From: Candidatus Kapaibacterium sp.
GTDB lineage: Bacteria > Bacteroidota > Ignavibacteria > Palsa-1295
Assembly: GCA_017882165.1 (NCBI GenBank)
Contig: JADGPZ010000016.1
Span: forward strand, 1 to 33,635
Direction of reading: 5' to 3'
Length of the DNA stretch: 33,635 nucleotides
Shown: piece after piece, positions 8,507 to 17,850 of the stretch
Position numbering within the stretch: position 1 is the first letter of the stretch
Layout of the letters: each line of letters begins with the position of its first letter
The notes under the pieces: generated by a model
Databases searched by the model: none
What the model saw: the letters and a program-made list of their open reading frames with translations, nothing else
Told to the model about the DNA's origin: nothing
Translations under genes and position numbers: made by a program

Positions 8507-11500
8507 ATGTCCTCCCCGAGATTCCTGATCCAATCGTTCCGAATTAGCGCGCTCGTCATCGTGTCGGTTGCGGCTCTCACCCGTGCTTCCGTTGCGCAGC
8601 CATTCACGTGGCATTACATGGGGAATGCAGGTGCCACCTGCGGATACTTTTGGAACGCGCGGACTGGAGTAACAGGCGTCAGCACACGCTTCCTCTATAC
8701 GCGGGACGGTCGAACGTGGCGCACTGGAACCGCGCTTCCTGGTAATCTGAATGTCAGTTCGATTCGATGCTTCGATGGCAAGACCCTTTACGCAGCGGCG
8801 ATGGACGACCTCAACAATTGTGAAGCCTGGAAGTCAACCGACTCTGGTGTTTCCTGGAGCTTTGTGTTAAGTCAGCCGTTGGGGATCAATCCAAATGGAT
8901 GGGAAGGGGCCGATGTCTATTGGGACTACAAGGCCAACGCTCCGGCACTCCGGGGTACGACCGTTGTGAGTTTGGATTCGAATCACTTGTTCAACACTCA
9001 AGGAGATTGGGCGGCATACCGGTCCATGGACGGCGGCATTTCGTGGAAGAGCTGTGGGAGTTCTGTTGCGGGATTTAGTGCTTATGCCGACACCATCAAC
9101 AAACTGTATTATTCAAGTCAGGAGACCAACGATATTCTAACTTCTGCCGATAGTGGAAAGACATGGAACAGCTTGCCCAAGATGCCGCCCGTAGCGTGGA
9201 TGGATGGTATAGAAGGTTGCGGCGAAAAAATCTTTGTTCGAACTGGTGTCGGACTATACGGGAGCATAGACCGCGGGACGACATGGGATAGCATCGGAGG
9301 TCCGAAAACTCGATTTCAAGAAGCTAAACGGTTTAATATCATTGGCTGCAATTGTTCCACGGTGATTGCTCCGGATGACACCGGTGCTCTTTGGATTGCG
9401 AACCCGGAGGATGCAACTCCGCCACCAAGTCTCCACTCCACATTCTCCACAAACGCTTTCGAATGCGACACCTCCAAAATCCTGGTCAAGATCGACTCTT
9501 CATTCCTGCCCGGGCGATTTCGTCTCACCATCACGAACGATTCGGATGGCAACTTTTCCATTGTCGGACCGGACACAGTTCTTGGCAACTCCGCAGGTTC
9601 AAGCATTCTCGTTAACTTCCTGAGTCACGATCTTCGAACGCATCATGCAACAATCACGATCGTCTCGCTCGATTATGGCCAGTGCATGTCCGAGAGCCAT
9701 GCCATTACTGGAATAGCGAGTCTTGCCGCGCCGGTCATTCCTGGAACGTATGTGAGGGTGGGATGCGACACAGCAAAGGGTGCGATAGCGATCCTCAATT
9801 CCAATTGCGATAGTATTCGCCTGACCAGCGCGAGCAATCCGTCGTCCGATTTTTCCCTCCTGCCTTTCGATTCCGTTGTAAGGGCCACTGGCAGCATTCC
9901 GCTCTCATTCTTGCCATTCCTAAAGACGGGCTTGCAAAAATATCCGGTACACCTTACCGGGCACTTCGAGCCTTCGGGTATTCCATTCGATACCGTTATT
10001 TCGGTCACCGCTCAATATGGACATCTCTACTCGAATATTGTTGTGCCGGCATTGACGTTCGATTTCGGAACACTGCCGAACTGCGCCTTCAGCGCCGATA
10101 CGCTGTTCACATTCTGGAATGATGGTTGTGATACGTTGCGAGTGCCCTTGTCTCAGACTCATGGCAAAGAGTGGAGCATTACACCTGCTTCGGATACACT
10201 TACCCTCTACCCCGGTCAGCTCGATACGATTCGCGTTCACTTCGCCACGCTGATACCTGGCTCCTTCACTCAGAATCTTACGTATTCCTACTCCGGCCCG
10301 CACTCTGGCACGCTCCCGATCCACTTGAGCGTGACCGTTGGTCCCGCACATCCTGCCGTTTCTCTTTCGGACACCGCGTTCGATCTCGGCAACCGCTCCT
10401 TCTGCGCGAATGATACCATCGTCAGCGTGTGGGTGCATAACGCCGGATGCGATAGTGTGCTTTGCAGCTCGCTGCGTATGACAGGAAGCAATGCGTTTAC
10501 CATTCTGAACTCTCGTGACACTGCACTCGCGCCGGGCGATTCTATTCAACGAAGAATCGCTGTGCATCCGAGGCAGAAAGGTCCCACGCACGGAGAATTC
10601 ATCATACACCTGAGCCGGACAGATGGGAGCATGTCACACGACACACTCATACCGCTCTCGGTCAACGTCGTCCGTGGCACCGCTTTGCTCGCGTGCAAAA
10701 CATCCGCCCTGGATCTCGGCACAACGCCCATCTGTCAGGAGCGCGACACATTCGTCGTGATTCAGAACACGGGTTGCGACACGGTGTGCGATTCATCGGT
10801 GGCACTTTCTGCGGCGACGTTCCAACTGGCGAAGCCGTGGAGCGCGCGCTGCCTCGCGCCGGGCGAGCGGGATACGGTGTGGCTCTCCACCGCTATGGAC
10901 ACCAATGGACATCATGGACAGAATGTTGCAACACTAACAATCGCCTCGAACGCTGACACCGCGCTGCCGCCGATCATGCTTGCGCGGGAGATTCAGTATC
11001 CGGTAGCGTGGCAACTTACCCTCAGCGCGCCGGACAGCGCCTATCCCGGCCAGCCTGTCACCTACAAGCTGTTACAGCACGGCACGCTGCCTGCCGATGA
11101 CACCGCGATCGACTTCGTGCTGCACTACGACGACGATCTTCTCCAATTCCTAAGCGCAGACGAACCCTTCGCGCGTGGCGCAGGCTTCCAGCCTGCGCTG
11201 CATGGGATGCCGATGCATATCGCGCCCGTGCCTGCGGACTCAGTCCTCGCCACATTGCATTTCACGACATTCCTCGCACCGAATCAGCACACAACGATCT
11301 CGGTCGACGGCATCAACTTCTCCTCCAGTCTGGCGCGGCCATCGGACTGCATCGCGCTGGCGCAAGTGGATACGGGCGGGTTCTCGATCCGCACCCTCTG
11401 CGGCGCAACCGAACTCTCGAAAGAGTTGAACGGTCTCCCACTCACGCTGGACGCCGTCGTGCCGAATCCATCGCATAACGAAGTGACGCTTTATTATTCG

Positions 11501-11692
11501 CTCACTGGTTCGGAGAGTATTCCAGCAAATATCGTGCTTGAGGACGCGCTGGGCCGGACGCGGCTCGTGCAGCAAGTCCAGCTTGCAGCCGGTATGCAGC
11601 AGAGTATTCCACTCGATCTGAGCGGTGTAGCGAGTGGGGTCTACAACGTGCGACTTGGCCCAGGCATCGCGAAGCGGATCGTGAAGGAATAA
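8507..11692 (+). CDS. Large secreted T9SS cargo with Asp-box and Cys-Asp repeat domains
   Basis: From ATG 8507 the protein has 1061 residues and a signal peptide ending near VAQ (about residue 30). The upstream in-frame extension to 8246 crosses a repeat and is rejected. The N-terminal third carries sialidase-like Asp-box motifs (KSTDSGVSW, SMDGGISW, SADSGKTW, SIDRGTTW), typical of beta-propellers. The middle has at least four Ig-like repeats each marked by an Asn-x-x-Cys-Asp-Ser/Thr motif (SNCDSI, DGCDTL, AGCDSV, TGCDTV), similar to choice-of-anchor D/HYDIN-type domains. A cohesin-like stretch follows. The last 80 or so residues (VVPNPSHNE ... SGVYNVRL ... RIVKE) look like a type A T9SS sorting domain. 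It is expected on the cell surface or released. Substrate unknown. An in-frame palindrome lies at 11173-11198. Confidence 0.8.
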   Translation: MSSPRFLIQSFRISALVIVSVAALTRASVAQPFTWHYMGNAGATCGYFWNARTGVTGVSTRFLYTRDGRTWRTGTALPGNLNVSSIRCFDGKTLYAAAMDDLNNCEAWKSTDSGVSWSFVLSQPLGINPNGWEGADVYWDYKANAPALRGTTVVSLDSNHLFNTQGDWAAYRSMDGGISWKSCGSSVAGFSAYADTINKLYYSSQETNDILTSADSGKTWNSLPKMPPVAWMDGIEGCGEKIFVRTGVGLYGSIDRGTTWDSIGGPKTRFQEAKRFNIIGCNCSTVIAPDDTGALWIANPEDATPPPSLHSTFSTNAFECDTSKILVKIDSSFLPGRFRLTITNDSDGNFSIVGPDTVLGNSAGSSILVNFLSHDLRTHHATITIVSLDYGQCMSESHAITGIASLAAPVIPGTYVRVGCDTAKGAIAILNSNCDSIRLTSASNPSSDFSLLPFDSVVRATGSIPLSFLPFLKTGLQKYPVHLTGHFEPSGIPFDTVISVTAQYGHLYSNIVVPALTFDFGTLPNCAFSADTLFTFWNDGCDTLRVPLSQTHGKEWSITPASDTLTLYPGQLDTIRVHFATLIPGSFTQNLTYSYSGPHSGTLPIHLSVTVGPAHPAVSLSDTAFDLGNRSFCANDTIVSVWVHNAGCDSVLCSSLRMTGSNAFTILNSRDTALAPGDSIQRRIAVHPRQKGPTHGEFIIHLSRTDGSMSHDTLIPLSVNVVRGTALLACKTSALDLGTTPICQERDTFVVIQNTGCDTVCDSSVALSAATFQLAKPWSARCLAPGERDTVWLSTAMDTNGHHGQNVATLTIASNADTALPPIMLAREIQYPVAWQLTLSAPDSAYPGQPVTYKLLQHGTLPADDTAIDFVLHYDDDLLQFLSADEPFARGAGFQPALHGMPMHIAPVPADSVLATLHFTTFLAPNQHTTISVDGINFSSSLARPSDCIALAQVDTGGFSIRTLCGATELSKELNGLPLTLDAVVPNPSHNEVTLYYSLTGSESIPANIVLEDALGRTRLVQQVQLAAGMQQSIPLDLSGVASGVYNVRLGPGIAKRIVKE
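11173..11198 (+). repeat. CGCGTGGCGCAGGC palindrome inside a CDS
   Basis: A hairpin caggcttccagcctg is preceded by gcgcgtggcg. It encodes RGAGFQPA in the T9SS cargo. A second copy at 27456-27480 (opposite strand) has a changed loop, shares cgcgtggcgcaggc, and is read in the same frame. Confidence 0.65.
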
Positions 11693-11767
11693 GAGTCGCT
11701 ACCAATTCGAGATCACGGCAATCCCTCATTTGTTGCGCTACGTAAACATTTTTCCCACGATTGGTGT

Positions 11768-12073
11768 ATGGTGAGTATGCGACCACTCCAATACGACCGG
11801 TCTCGGCTTGAAGCGTTATGCCGGGTATACCATGTTAAGCACCTTTCGCTCTATGGCTCTGTGCTTCGAGGAGATGATACCCCCGCGAGCGATCTCGATC
11901 TGCTGGTAGAGTTCGATCCGGAACATGGAGTAGGGTTTTTCGAGCTTTCGACGCTCCAGCGTTCTTTGGGGGACATCTTCAATCGCACCGTCGATCTCAA
12001 CACACCCGGATTTTTGAACAAGTCCTTCCGAGGCGAGGTCCTCAAACATGCCCAACCTCTCTACGCGGGATAG
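11768..12073 (+). CDS. MNT nucleotidyltransferase antitoxin (MntA-like)
   Basis: The small protein (101 residues from ATG 11768; ATG 11777 is an alternative) belongs to the minimal nucleotidyltransferase family. The signature GSVLRG (30-35) is followed by DLDLLVEF with Asp42 and Asp44, and a third acidic residue, Asp76, in TVDLN. These are the metal- and nucleotide-binding positions. Studied partners of HEPN toxins transfer AMP onto the toxin to silence it. The gene overlaps the HEPN gene by 26 bases, so the two are translated together. It probably acts in the cytoplasm as an antitoxin. Confidence 0.85.
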   Translation: MVSMRPLQYDRSRLEALCRVYHVKHLSLYGSVLRGDDTPASDLDLLVEFDPEHGVGFFELSTLQRSLGDIFNRTVDLNTPGFLNKSFRGEVLKHAQPLYAG

Positions 12074-12419
12074 CGATCTTTATCGGATCGACCACATGAT
12101 CTCCTTCTGCGAGAAGATCGTAAAATTCTCTCGCGATGCAGAAGGCGATGATCCGGACAGTTCCGAGATGAGAATTCTCGCTCTGTTGCGCCTCTTCGAA
12201 ACGCTTGGCGAAGCGGCTGGGAAGGTGAGTGCAGAACTCAGAAGCGCGCACCCCGAAATACCGTGGCTCGCTGCATCCGATACTCGCAACAGGCTCATCC
12301 ACGGCTACGACGATCTTGATTATAGCATTTTGTGGTATGCCGCCGAGCATAATGTGCCACCGCTTTTGGTGCAACTCGTAGCCCTGAGAATTGAATTGAC
12401 AAATCTATCCGGTGATTGA
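12048..12419 (+). CDS. HEPN-domain toxin (DUF86/HepT-like)
   Basis: The 123-residue all-helical protein carries the HEPN ribonuclease motif in RNRLIHGY: Arg80, Asn81, His85 and Tyr87, i.e. Rx4HxY. In studied HepT/MntA pairs this motif cleaves RNA, and the tyrosine is the residue AMPylated by the MNT partner. Both the active site and the target tyrosine are present, so the pair looks functional. The start ATG at 12048 lies within the end of the MNT gene. Such modules move between genomes and may act in plasmid/chromosome maintenance or phage defence; which applies here is not visible. Confidence 0.85.
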   Translation: MPNLSTRDSDLYRIDHMISFCEKIVKFSRDAEGDDPDSSEMRILALLRLFETLGEAAGKVSAELRSAHPEIPWLAASDTRNRLIHGYDDLDYSILWYAAEHNVPPLLVQLVALRIELTNLSGD

Positions 12420-12420
12420 A

Positions 12421-12451
12421 GCAACTCGCGCTTGCTCGGGTTTTTCATTTT
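12421..12451 (+). terminator. Weak candidate terminator after HEPN/MNT
   Basis: A short stem agcaa/ttgct encloses ctcgcgc and is followed by cgggtttttc. It sits between convergent genes. The stem is only 5 bp, so this is tentative. Confidence 0.3.
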
Positions 12452-12455
12452 TAGC

Positions 12456-12974
12456 CTACCAATTCGAGATCACCGCGATCATGATTTGCTCGGCGACCTG
12501 GTCTTCGGCATCGTGGAGGGCTTTCTTCTGTCCGGCCAGACTTTGGGCGAGTTGGTAATTCGCGGTCTGCGTAAAATCGCGCTCCCAAAACAGCTTTTGT
12601 TTTTTCTGATCGCGATAGATCGCGTGGACGCGGAGTGTGACGCGCTTATCCTTGACCATCTCGCCCGTGCTCACGCCAACCGGCTCATCAATGATGCCGC
12701 TGGCCGGTATGGATGTTTCGAGCAGTGCGTCGGAATTCGCGCGGTTCGCAACGCGGAGCGAGCCTTCGTTCGTGAATTTCTGAATCAGCAGATCGCTCAG
12801 GTTCTGTCGCACTTCCGACTGTCCGAAGCCTGAGTTATCCTCGACGCCCGGAATCCCGATGGTGTGAATATGTGGCGGAATGCTGGAGCCGGTGAAGCTG
12901 TAACAACTTCCAAGCAACGCCGAGAGAAGGATGAGGGATGAAGGATGAAGGATGAAATGAAAAGAGCCTCTCAT
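12456..12974 (-). CDS. lptE: LptE-like LPS-assembly lipoprotein
   Basis: The 172-residue protein starts at ATG 12974; an upstream frame to 13043 crosses a repeat and is rejected. Residues 5-24 form a signal peptide ending in lipobox LGSC (Cys24). The mature sequence begins CYSFTG and continues with PPHIHTIGIP and DNSGFG, the pattern seen in Bacteroidota LptE. LptE sits in the outer membrane with LptD and helps insert lipopolysaccharide. The gene follows a sigma-54 regulator on the same strand, an arrangement I recall as common in Bacteroidota. Residues 6-16 are encoded by one arm of a 31-bp inverted short-tandem repeat, so the repeat provides the hydrophobic core of the signal peptide. Confidence 0.82.
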   Translation of the reverse strand: MRGSFHFILHPSSLILLSALLGSCYSFTGSSIPPHIHTIGIPGVEDNSGFGQSEVRQNLSDLLIQKFTNEGSLRVANRANSDALLETSIPASGIIDEPVGVSTGEMVKDKRVTLRVHAIYRDQKKQKLFWERDFTQTANYQLAQSLAGQKKALHDAEDQVAEQIMIAVISNW

Positions 12975-13061
12975 TTTTGAGAAGCGTCGCTCTGCCTCCA
13001 CCTGCTTAGTCAGTAGCTTGTGCGTTCTGTTTTCATCCTTCATCCTTCATCCCTCATCCTT
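12927..13061. repeat. 31-bp perfect inverted pair of GGATGAA tandem repeats
   Basis: Arms at 12927-12957 and 13031-13061 are perfect reverse complements made of GGATGAA/GGATGAG heptamers, with a 73-base spacer. One arm codes for part of the lptE signal peptide; the other ends just before the stop codon (13062) of the sigma-54 regulator gene. A related pair lies at 29349-29425. Confidence 0.85.
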
Positions 13062-14393
<1,332 letters not shown>

Positions 14394-14443
14394 TTTGTCA
14401 CTTGCAAGAACTTCTTCTGTCTGCTTATCAGTTCGGCATTCCG

Positions 14444-16462
14444 ATGAGAACATCAATACGGGTCGTTTTTGGGGTGTTTTTGTTGTGCGGGCTTGGTCGG
14501 CAAGCATCTGGCCAAATTCCTGCCAAGGGCTATAAGGCTGATTCCTATCTCGCGACCGTAAAGGTTGATCGACAGACGGACTCGATCGAAGGGCATGTTT
14601 TGATGCGCGCCACCGCATCTGCCGATATTACCGACGTTCTTCAACACGCTAAGTTTCTCACAATAGACAGCGTTAGCGTTATTATGGTCCCCTTCAAAAG
14701 TGGTCCGCGTACCGTCCCAGCGATGATCGGACCTGCCGATTCGAACGGTGAATACCATCTGTCGCTCGCAGATCAGATCCCATCCGGGTCTTGGTTTTCG
14801 GTAACGACGTACTACCACGGCAAAGGCTTGCCCGAGCAGCAAGGCACGATGCACTGGGGCGGTGTGAGCGATGAGGATACGATGATGTTCGCGATGGGAG
14901 TCGGCTTCAACGCGCCTTACACCAGTTGCACCCGCCACTGGATGCCGTGCTATGATCTGCCTGATGATAAGCCGGACTCGGTCGATCTCACATTTATCTG
15001 CCGCGATAGTGATGTGACGGCCTCGAACGGCCTGCTCTTGAGCAATACCGTCTCGAACGGCTGGCGGACGATGCACTGGCACATCAGCCATCCGATTGCG
15101 ACATACTTGCTCACGTTCGCGACGGGGCCTTATACTGTGCAAAATATTCCCAACTCGCTGAACAAGCCGTTCGAAGTTTACGCCCTGCAACGTGACAGCG
15201 CAAAGGCCGCTGTGGACATGCGCGCTCGCGTGCGAGAGATACTCGCGTTTTATGATTCACTTTTCGGGCCGTATCCCTTCGAGAAGGTAGGCTACGTGAT
15301 TACGCCGATCGGTTCGATGGAACATCAGACGATGATCTCGCTCGATAAGGCCGTGCTCATCGGCGATTCAGCGAAAATGGCAAGCAGCACCGCAGGCGCG
15401 AGCACGACCGCGATCCACGAACTTGCTCACATGTGGTGGGGCGACTGGGTGACGTGCAAGACGTTCGACGATGCGTGGCTCAATGAAGGATTCGCAACAT
15501 ACTGCGAGGCGCTCGCGCTGGAACATCTCTTCGGGCGCTCGGTATATCTTGCGACGCAACACTCGAACATCGCTATTTCCAAGTACCCGGCCGTAAATGC
15601 ATTGCCACTCTTTGGCGCCGCGACCGCAGATAATCACAGCAATAACTATCCCTCTACAATTTACCAAAAGGGTGCGGCCGTCCTCGGGATGCTCCGCCAG
15701 TATCTCGGTGATTCTACCTTCTTCAAATGTGTCCGCTACTACGGTCGCGTACATGCATATTCTACTGCTACCAGTTTCGATATGCAGCAAGACTTTAAAG
15801 AGATCAGTGGTCAGGATTTGTCATGGTTCTGGAAGGAGTGGGTGTATGGCCGCGGCTATCCCAAGGATACGATCGTCTGGTACCGCAGACAGACCGGCGC
15901 GCCGATTGAATTTCATCAGGCATACATCAATTCCGGCACGCCATACTTCCGGATGCCGATACCGGTGCGTGGCTATACTAATGGTACGCCAAAAGATGTC
16001 GTTGTCTGGATGGATTCTTCACAAAGGAGTCAGGACTTCGCGAATTTTGGTTTTATGCCTGATTCTGTAAAGGTTGATCCGGATGGGCTACTGCTGATGA
16101 CCATGACGCGAACGATATTCTCGGCCTCTGTCATGATTAGCAGCGACGGATACAGGGACGAATGGGACTTTCGAGTATTCCCTAATCCTGACAACACACA
16201 GATTCTCTCGTGCTCGATTAAGTCTCCAACTGTTCCTCTGAAGCTGAATGATCAAGACCTCACTCTTCCTCTTAACGGCCGCGTGGGTTTTGAACTGCTT
16301 GATGAAGCCGGTCATGATGTGCGGCATTGGTCGCGTCTTATGACCAATGGAGACTTGGAAGATACACTTAACATTTCTGGACTCAGCGCCGGAAGCTATA
16401 CTCTCGTTGCACACTTGCCAAGTGGTGCGATGCAAGCAAAGCCGGTGTCGATCACAAGATAA
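14444..16462 (+). CDS. Secreted M1-family aminopeptidase with T9SS sorting domain
   Basis: From ATG 14444 the protein has 672 residues, with a signal peptide ending near ASG/Q (about residue 23). The gluzincin zinc site is complete: HELAH at 325-329 and the third ligand Glu348 in WLNEGFA, an HExxHx18E motif. A GSMEHQT segment upstream corresponds to the M1 exopeptidase GxMEN loop in a variant form. The C-terminal 90 residues (FPNPDNTQ ... LNISGLSAGSYTLVAH ... PVSITR) look like a type A T9SS sorting domain. It probably trims peptides at the cell surface. It is divergent from the sigma-54 regulator and is followed after 3 bases by a small ORF. Confidence 0.9.
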   Translation: MRTSIRVVFGVFLLCGLGRQASGQIPAKGYKADSYLATVKVDRQTDSIEGHVLMRATASADITDVLQHAKFLTIDSVSVIMVPFKSGPRTVPAMIGPADSNGEYHLSLADQIPSGSWFSVTTYYHGKGLPEQQGTMHWGGVSDEDTMMFAMGVGFNAPYTSCTRHWMPCYDLPDDKPDSVDLTFICRDSDVTASNGLLLSNTVSNGWRTMHWHISHPIATYLLTFATGPYTVQNIPNSLNKPFEVYALQRDSAKAAVDMRARVREILAFYDSLFGPYPFEKVGYVITPIGSMEHQTMISLDKAVLIGDSAKMASSTAGASTTAIHELAHMWWGDWVTCKTFDDAWLNEGFATYCEALALEHLFGRSVYLATQHSNIAISKYPAVNALPLFGAATADNHSNNYPSTIYQKGAAVLGMLRQYLGDSTFFKCVRYYGRVHAYSTATSFDMQQDFKEISGQDLSWFWKEWVYGRGYPKDTIVWYRRQTGAPIEFHQAYINSGTPYFRMPIPVRGYTNGTPKDVVVWMDSSQRSQDFANFGFMPDSVKVDPDGLLLMTMTRTIFSASVMISSDGYRDEWDFRVFPNPDNTQILSCSIKSPTVPLKLNDQDLTLPLNGRVGFELLDEAGHDVRHWSRLMTNGDLEDTLNISGLSAGSYTLVAHLPSGAMQAKPVSITR

Positions 16463-16465
16463 CCC

Positions 16466-16714
16466 ATGTCCCTCCACATCTCCAAAGAGCACGATACCGA
16501 ACTGGCGCGCAAGGCATACGCGGCGGTCGCCGATGTTCCGACCGTCGAAGAGAACGACCGCAATCGTTTAGGTTATCACGTGTGGCTCTATCTTCGCGGC
16601 GAACTCACCACGCTGGAGGAGGCGGTCCACATGTCGCGCTCGCGCTTCAAGCCGAGGACGCTGCCGCAGGAAGAAGTGATTCAGATTATTGAGAAGGCAC
16701 TTGCCACAGTGTAG
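16466..16714 (+). CDS. Small protein of unknown function (82 aa)
   Basis: It starts 3 bases after the aminopeptidase stop, so the two are probably cotranscribed. The sequence is charged and helical-looking with no signal peptide or membrane segment, hence cytoplasmic. The family is not recognised. The stop codon TAG lies inside the left arm of the palindromic element at 16709-16796, so the native C terminus may have been altered by that insertion. Confidence 0.6.
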   Translation: MSLHISKEHDTELARKAYAAVADVPTVEENDRNRLGYHVWLYLRGELTTLEEAVHMSRSRFKPRTLPQEEVIQIIEKALATV

Positions 16715-16796
16715 TGGCGCGGTTTCCGCGCCCGACTGTTCCTATACCTGACGAGTTCAAATTAAGCGAAGAGGCGCGGAAACCGCGCCACTACAC
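16709..16796. repeat. Perfect 24-bp inverted-repeat element, GTAGTGGC family
   Basis: Arms at 16709-16732 and 16773-16796 are exact reverse complements. Each arm is itself a hairpin (ggcgcgg ttt ccgcgcc). The 40-base spacer has no gene. Each arm carries a TAG that ends the neighbouring gene: the 82-aa ORF on the plus strand and meaB on the minus strand. Nested palindromes suggest a REP/BIME- or MITE-like mobile element. Confidence 0.85.
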
Positions 16797-17732
16797 CTTC
16801 GTCAGCTCTCTTGCCACATCGAAGCTCGTCGTCTCATGCGCTGAGATGCGGATGAGTTCTCGTTCGAGTATTGCCGATCGCTCCGCAGTCCAGAAATCGG
16901 TGTGCAGCATGATTTCGACAAGCTCGTGAACGCGCTCGCGCTCGCGCTCGATGCGCCGCAAAGCGAGTTTGCCGGTCTTCAGTAAATGCGCGCGGTGTTT
17001 CTCGATCTCCGCAAGCACTCGATCGATGCCTTCGTTCTTGCTTGCGGCGGCTTTGATAACCGGCGGAATCCACTCGTCTTCCCGGTGCGTGACGCGGAAG
17101 GTGAGAATCGTCGTGAGCGCGCGAACAGCCTGGTCGGAGCCTTCACGGTCGCTTTTGTTGACGACAAAGAAATCGGCAATCTCCATCAGGCCCGACTTCA
17201 TCGCTTGCACGGCGTCGCCGCTTTCTGGCACAAGAACAACCACGGTCGTGTCCGCCGCCTTTGCAATGTCCAGTTCGGATTGTCCGACACCAACGGTTTC
17301 GAAGAGGACGAAATCAAACCCGGCGGCATCGAGCACATCGGCAGCATCTTTGGCTTTTGCAGAAAGTCCGCCGAGTGAACCGCGTGTGGCCATCGAGCGC
17401 ACATAGACGCCCGGATCCATCGAAACCTCCTGCATTCGTATCCGATCGCCGAGAAGCGCGCCGCCCGTGAATGGCGAAGTGGGATCAACGGCAAGTATCC
17501 CGACCGTCTTGCCTTGCGTGCGAAGAAGCTTCGTGAGTTCTGATGTGATCGTGGATTTCCCGGCACCGGGCGGACCGGTGATGCCGACGCGATAGGCGTG
17601 ACCTAATTTCGGGGCCAACTCACGAAGCAGCGCGCCAGCGTCTTCGCGGTCATTTTCGACACGCGAAATGGCGCGGGCAACAGCAAGGCGGTCATGCGTC
17701 GAAAGGCGCCGGGCGAGTTCGGATGAAGTCAT
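16791..17732 (-). CDS. meaB: MeaB/ArgK-family GTPase (methylmalonyl-CoA mutase chaperone)
   Basis: The protein has 313 residues from ATG 17732; an in-frame GTG at 17747 is an alternative. The P-loop GPPGAGKST lies at about 53-61 and is followed by the family-specific AVDPTSPFTGGALLGDRIRM. LFETVGVGQSE and the NKSD guanine-specificity motif are also present. MeaB proteins use GTP to load and protect the B12 cofactor of methylmalonyl-CoA mutase, so the organism probably has that enzyme elsewhere, although no mutase gene is in this window. The stop codon TAG lies within the palindrome at 16709-16796. It is downstream of the GNAT gene on the same strand, 118 bases away. Confidence 0.92.
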   Translation of the reverse strand: MTSSELARRLSTHDRLAVARAISRVENDREDAGALLRELAPKLGHAYRVGITGPPGAGKSTITSELTKLLRTQGKTVGILAVDPTSPFTGGALLGDRIRMQEVSMDPGVYVRSMATRGSLGGLSAKAKDAADVLDAAGFDFVLFETVGVGQSELDIAKAADTTVVVLVPESGDAVQAMKSGLMEIADFFVVNKSDREGSDQAVRALTTILTFRVTHREDEWIPPVIKAAASKNEGIDRVLAEIEKHRAHLLKTGKLALRRIERERERVHELVEIMLHTDFWTAERSAILERELIRISAHETTSFDVARELTKV

Positions 17733-17799
17733 GCGGGAGGCAAACACCTGTCGCAGCCCGGAGGTGCGATATTAATCTGCTTCTCAGTCTCATGAACCG

Positions 17800-17842
17800 A
17801 ATGGACTGGATGGACGAAATGGACGTTCTCTTAAGTCCATTT
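17800..17842. repeat. ATGGAC-type short tandem repeat with hairpin
   Basis: Repeats of atggac (atggactggatggacgaaat) end in an 8-bp hairpin, aaatggac (17817-17824) with gtccattt (17835-17842). It lies just past the stop of the minus-strand GNAT gene and could slow or end transcription, but no T-run follows. Confidence 0.5.
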
Positions 17843-17850
17843 ATAATCGG

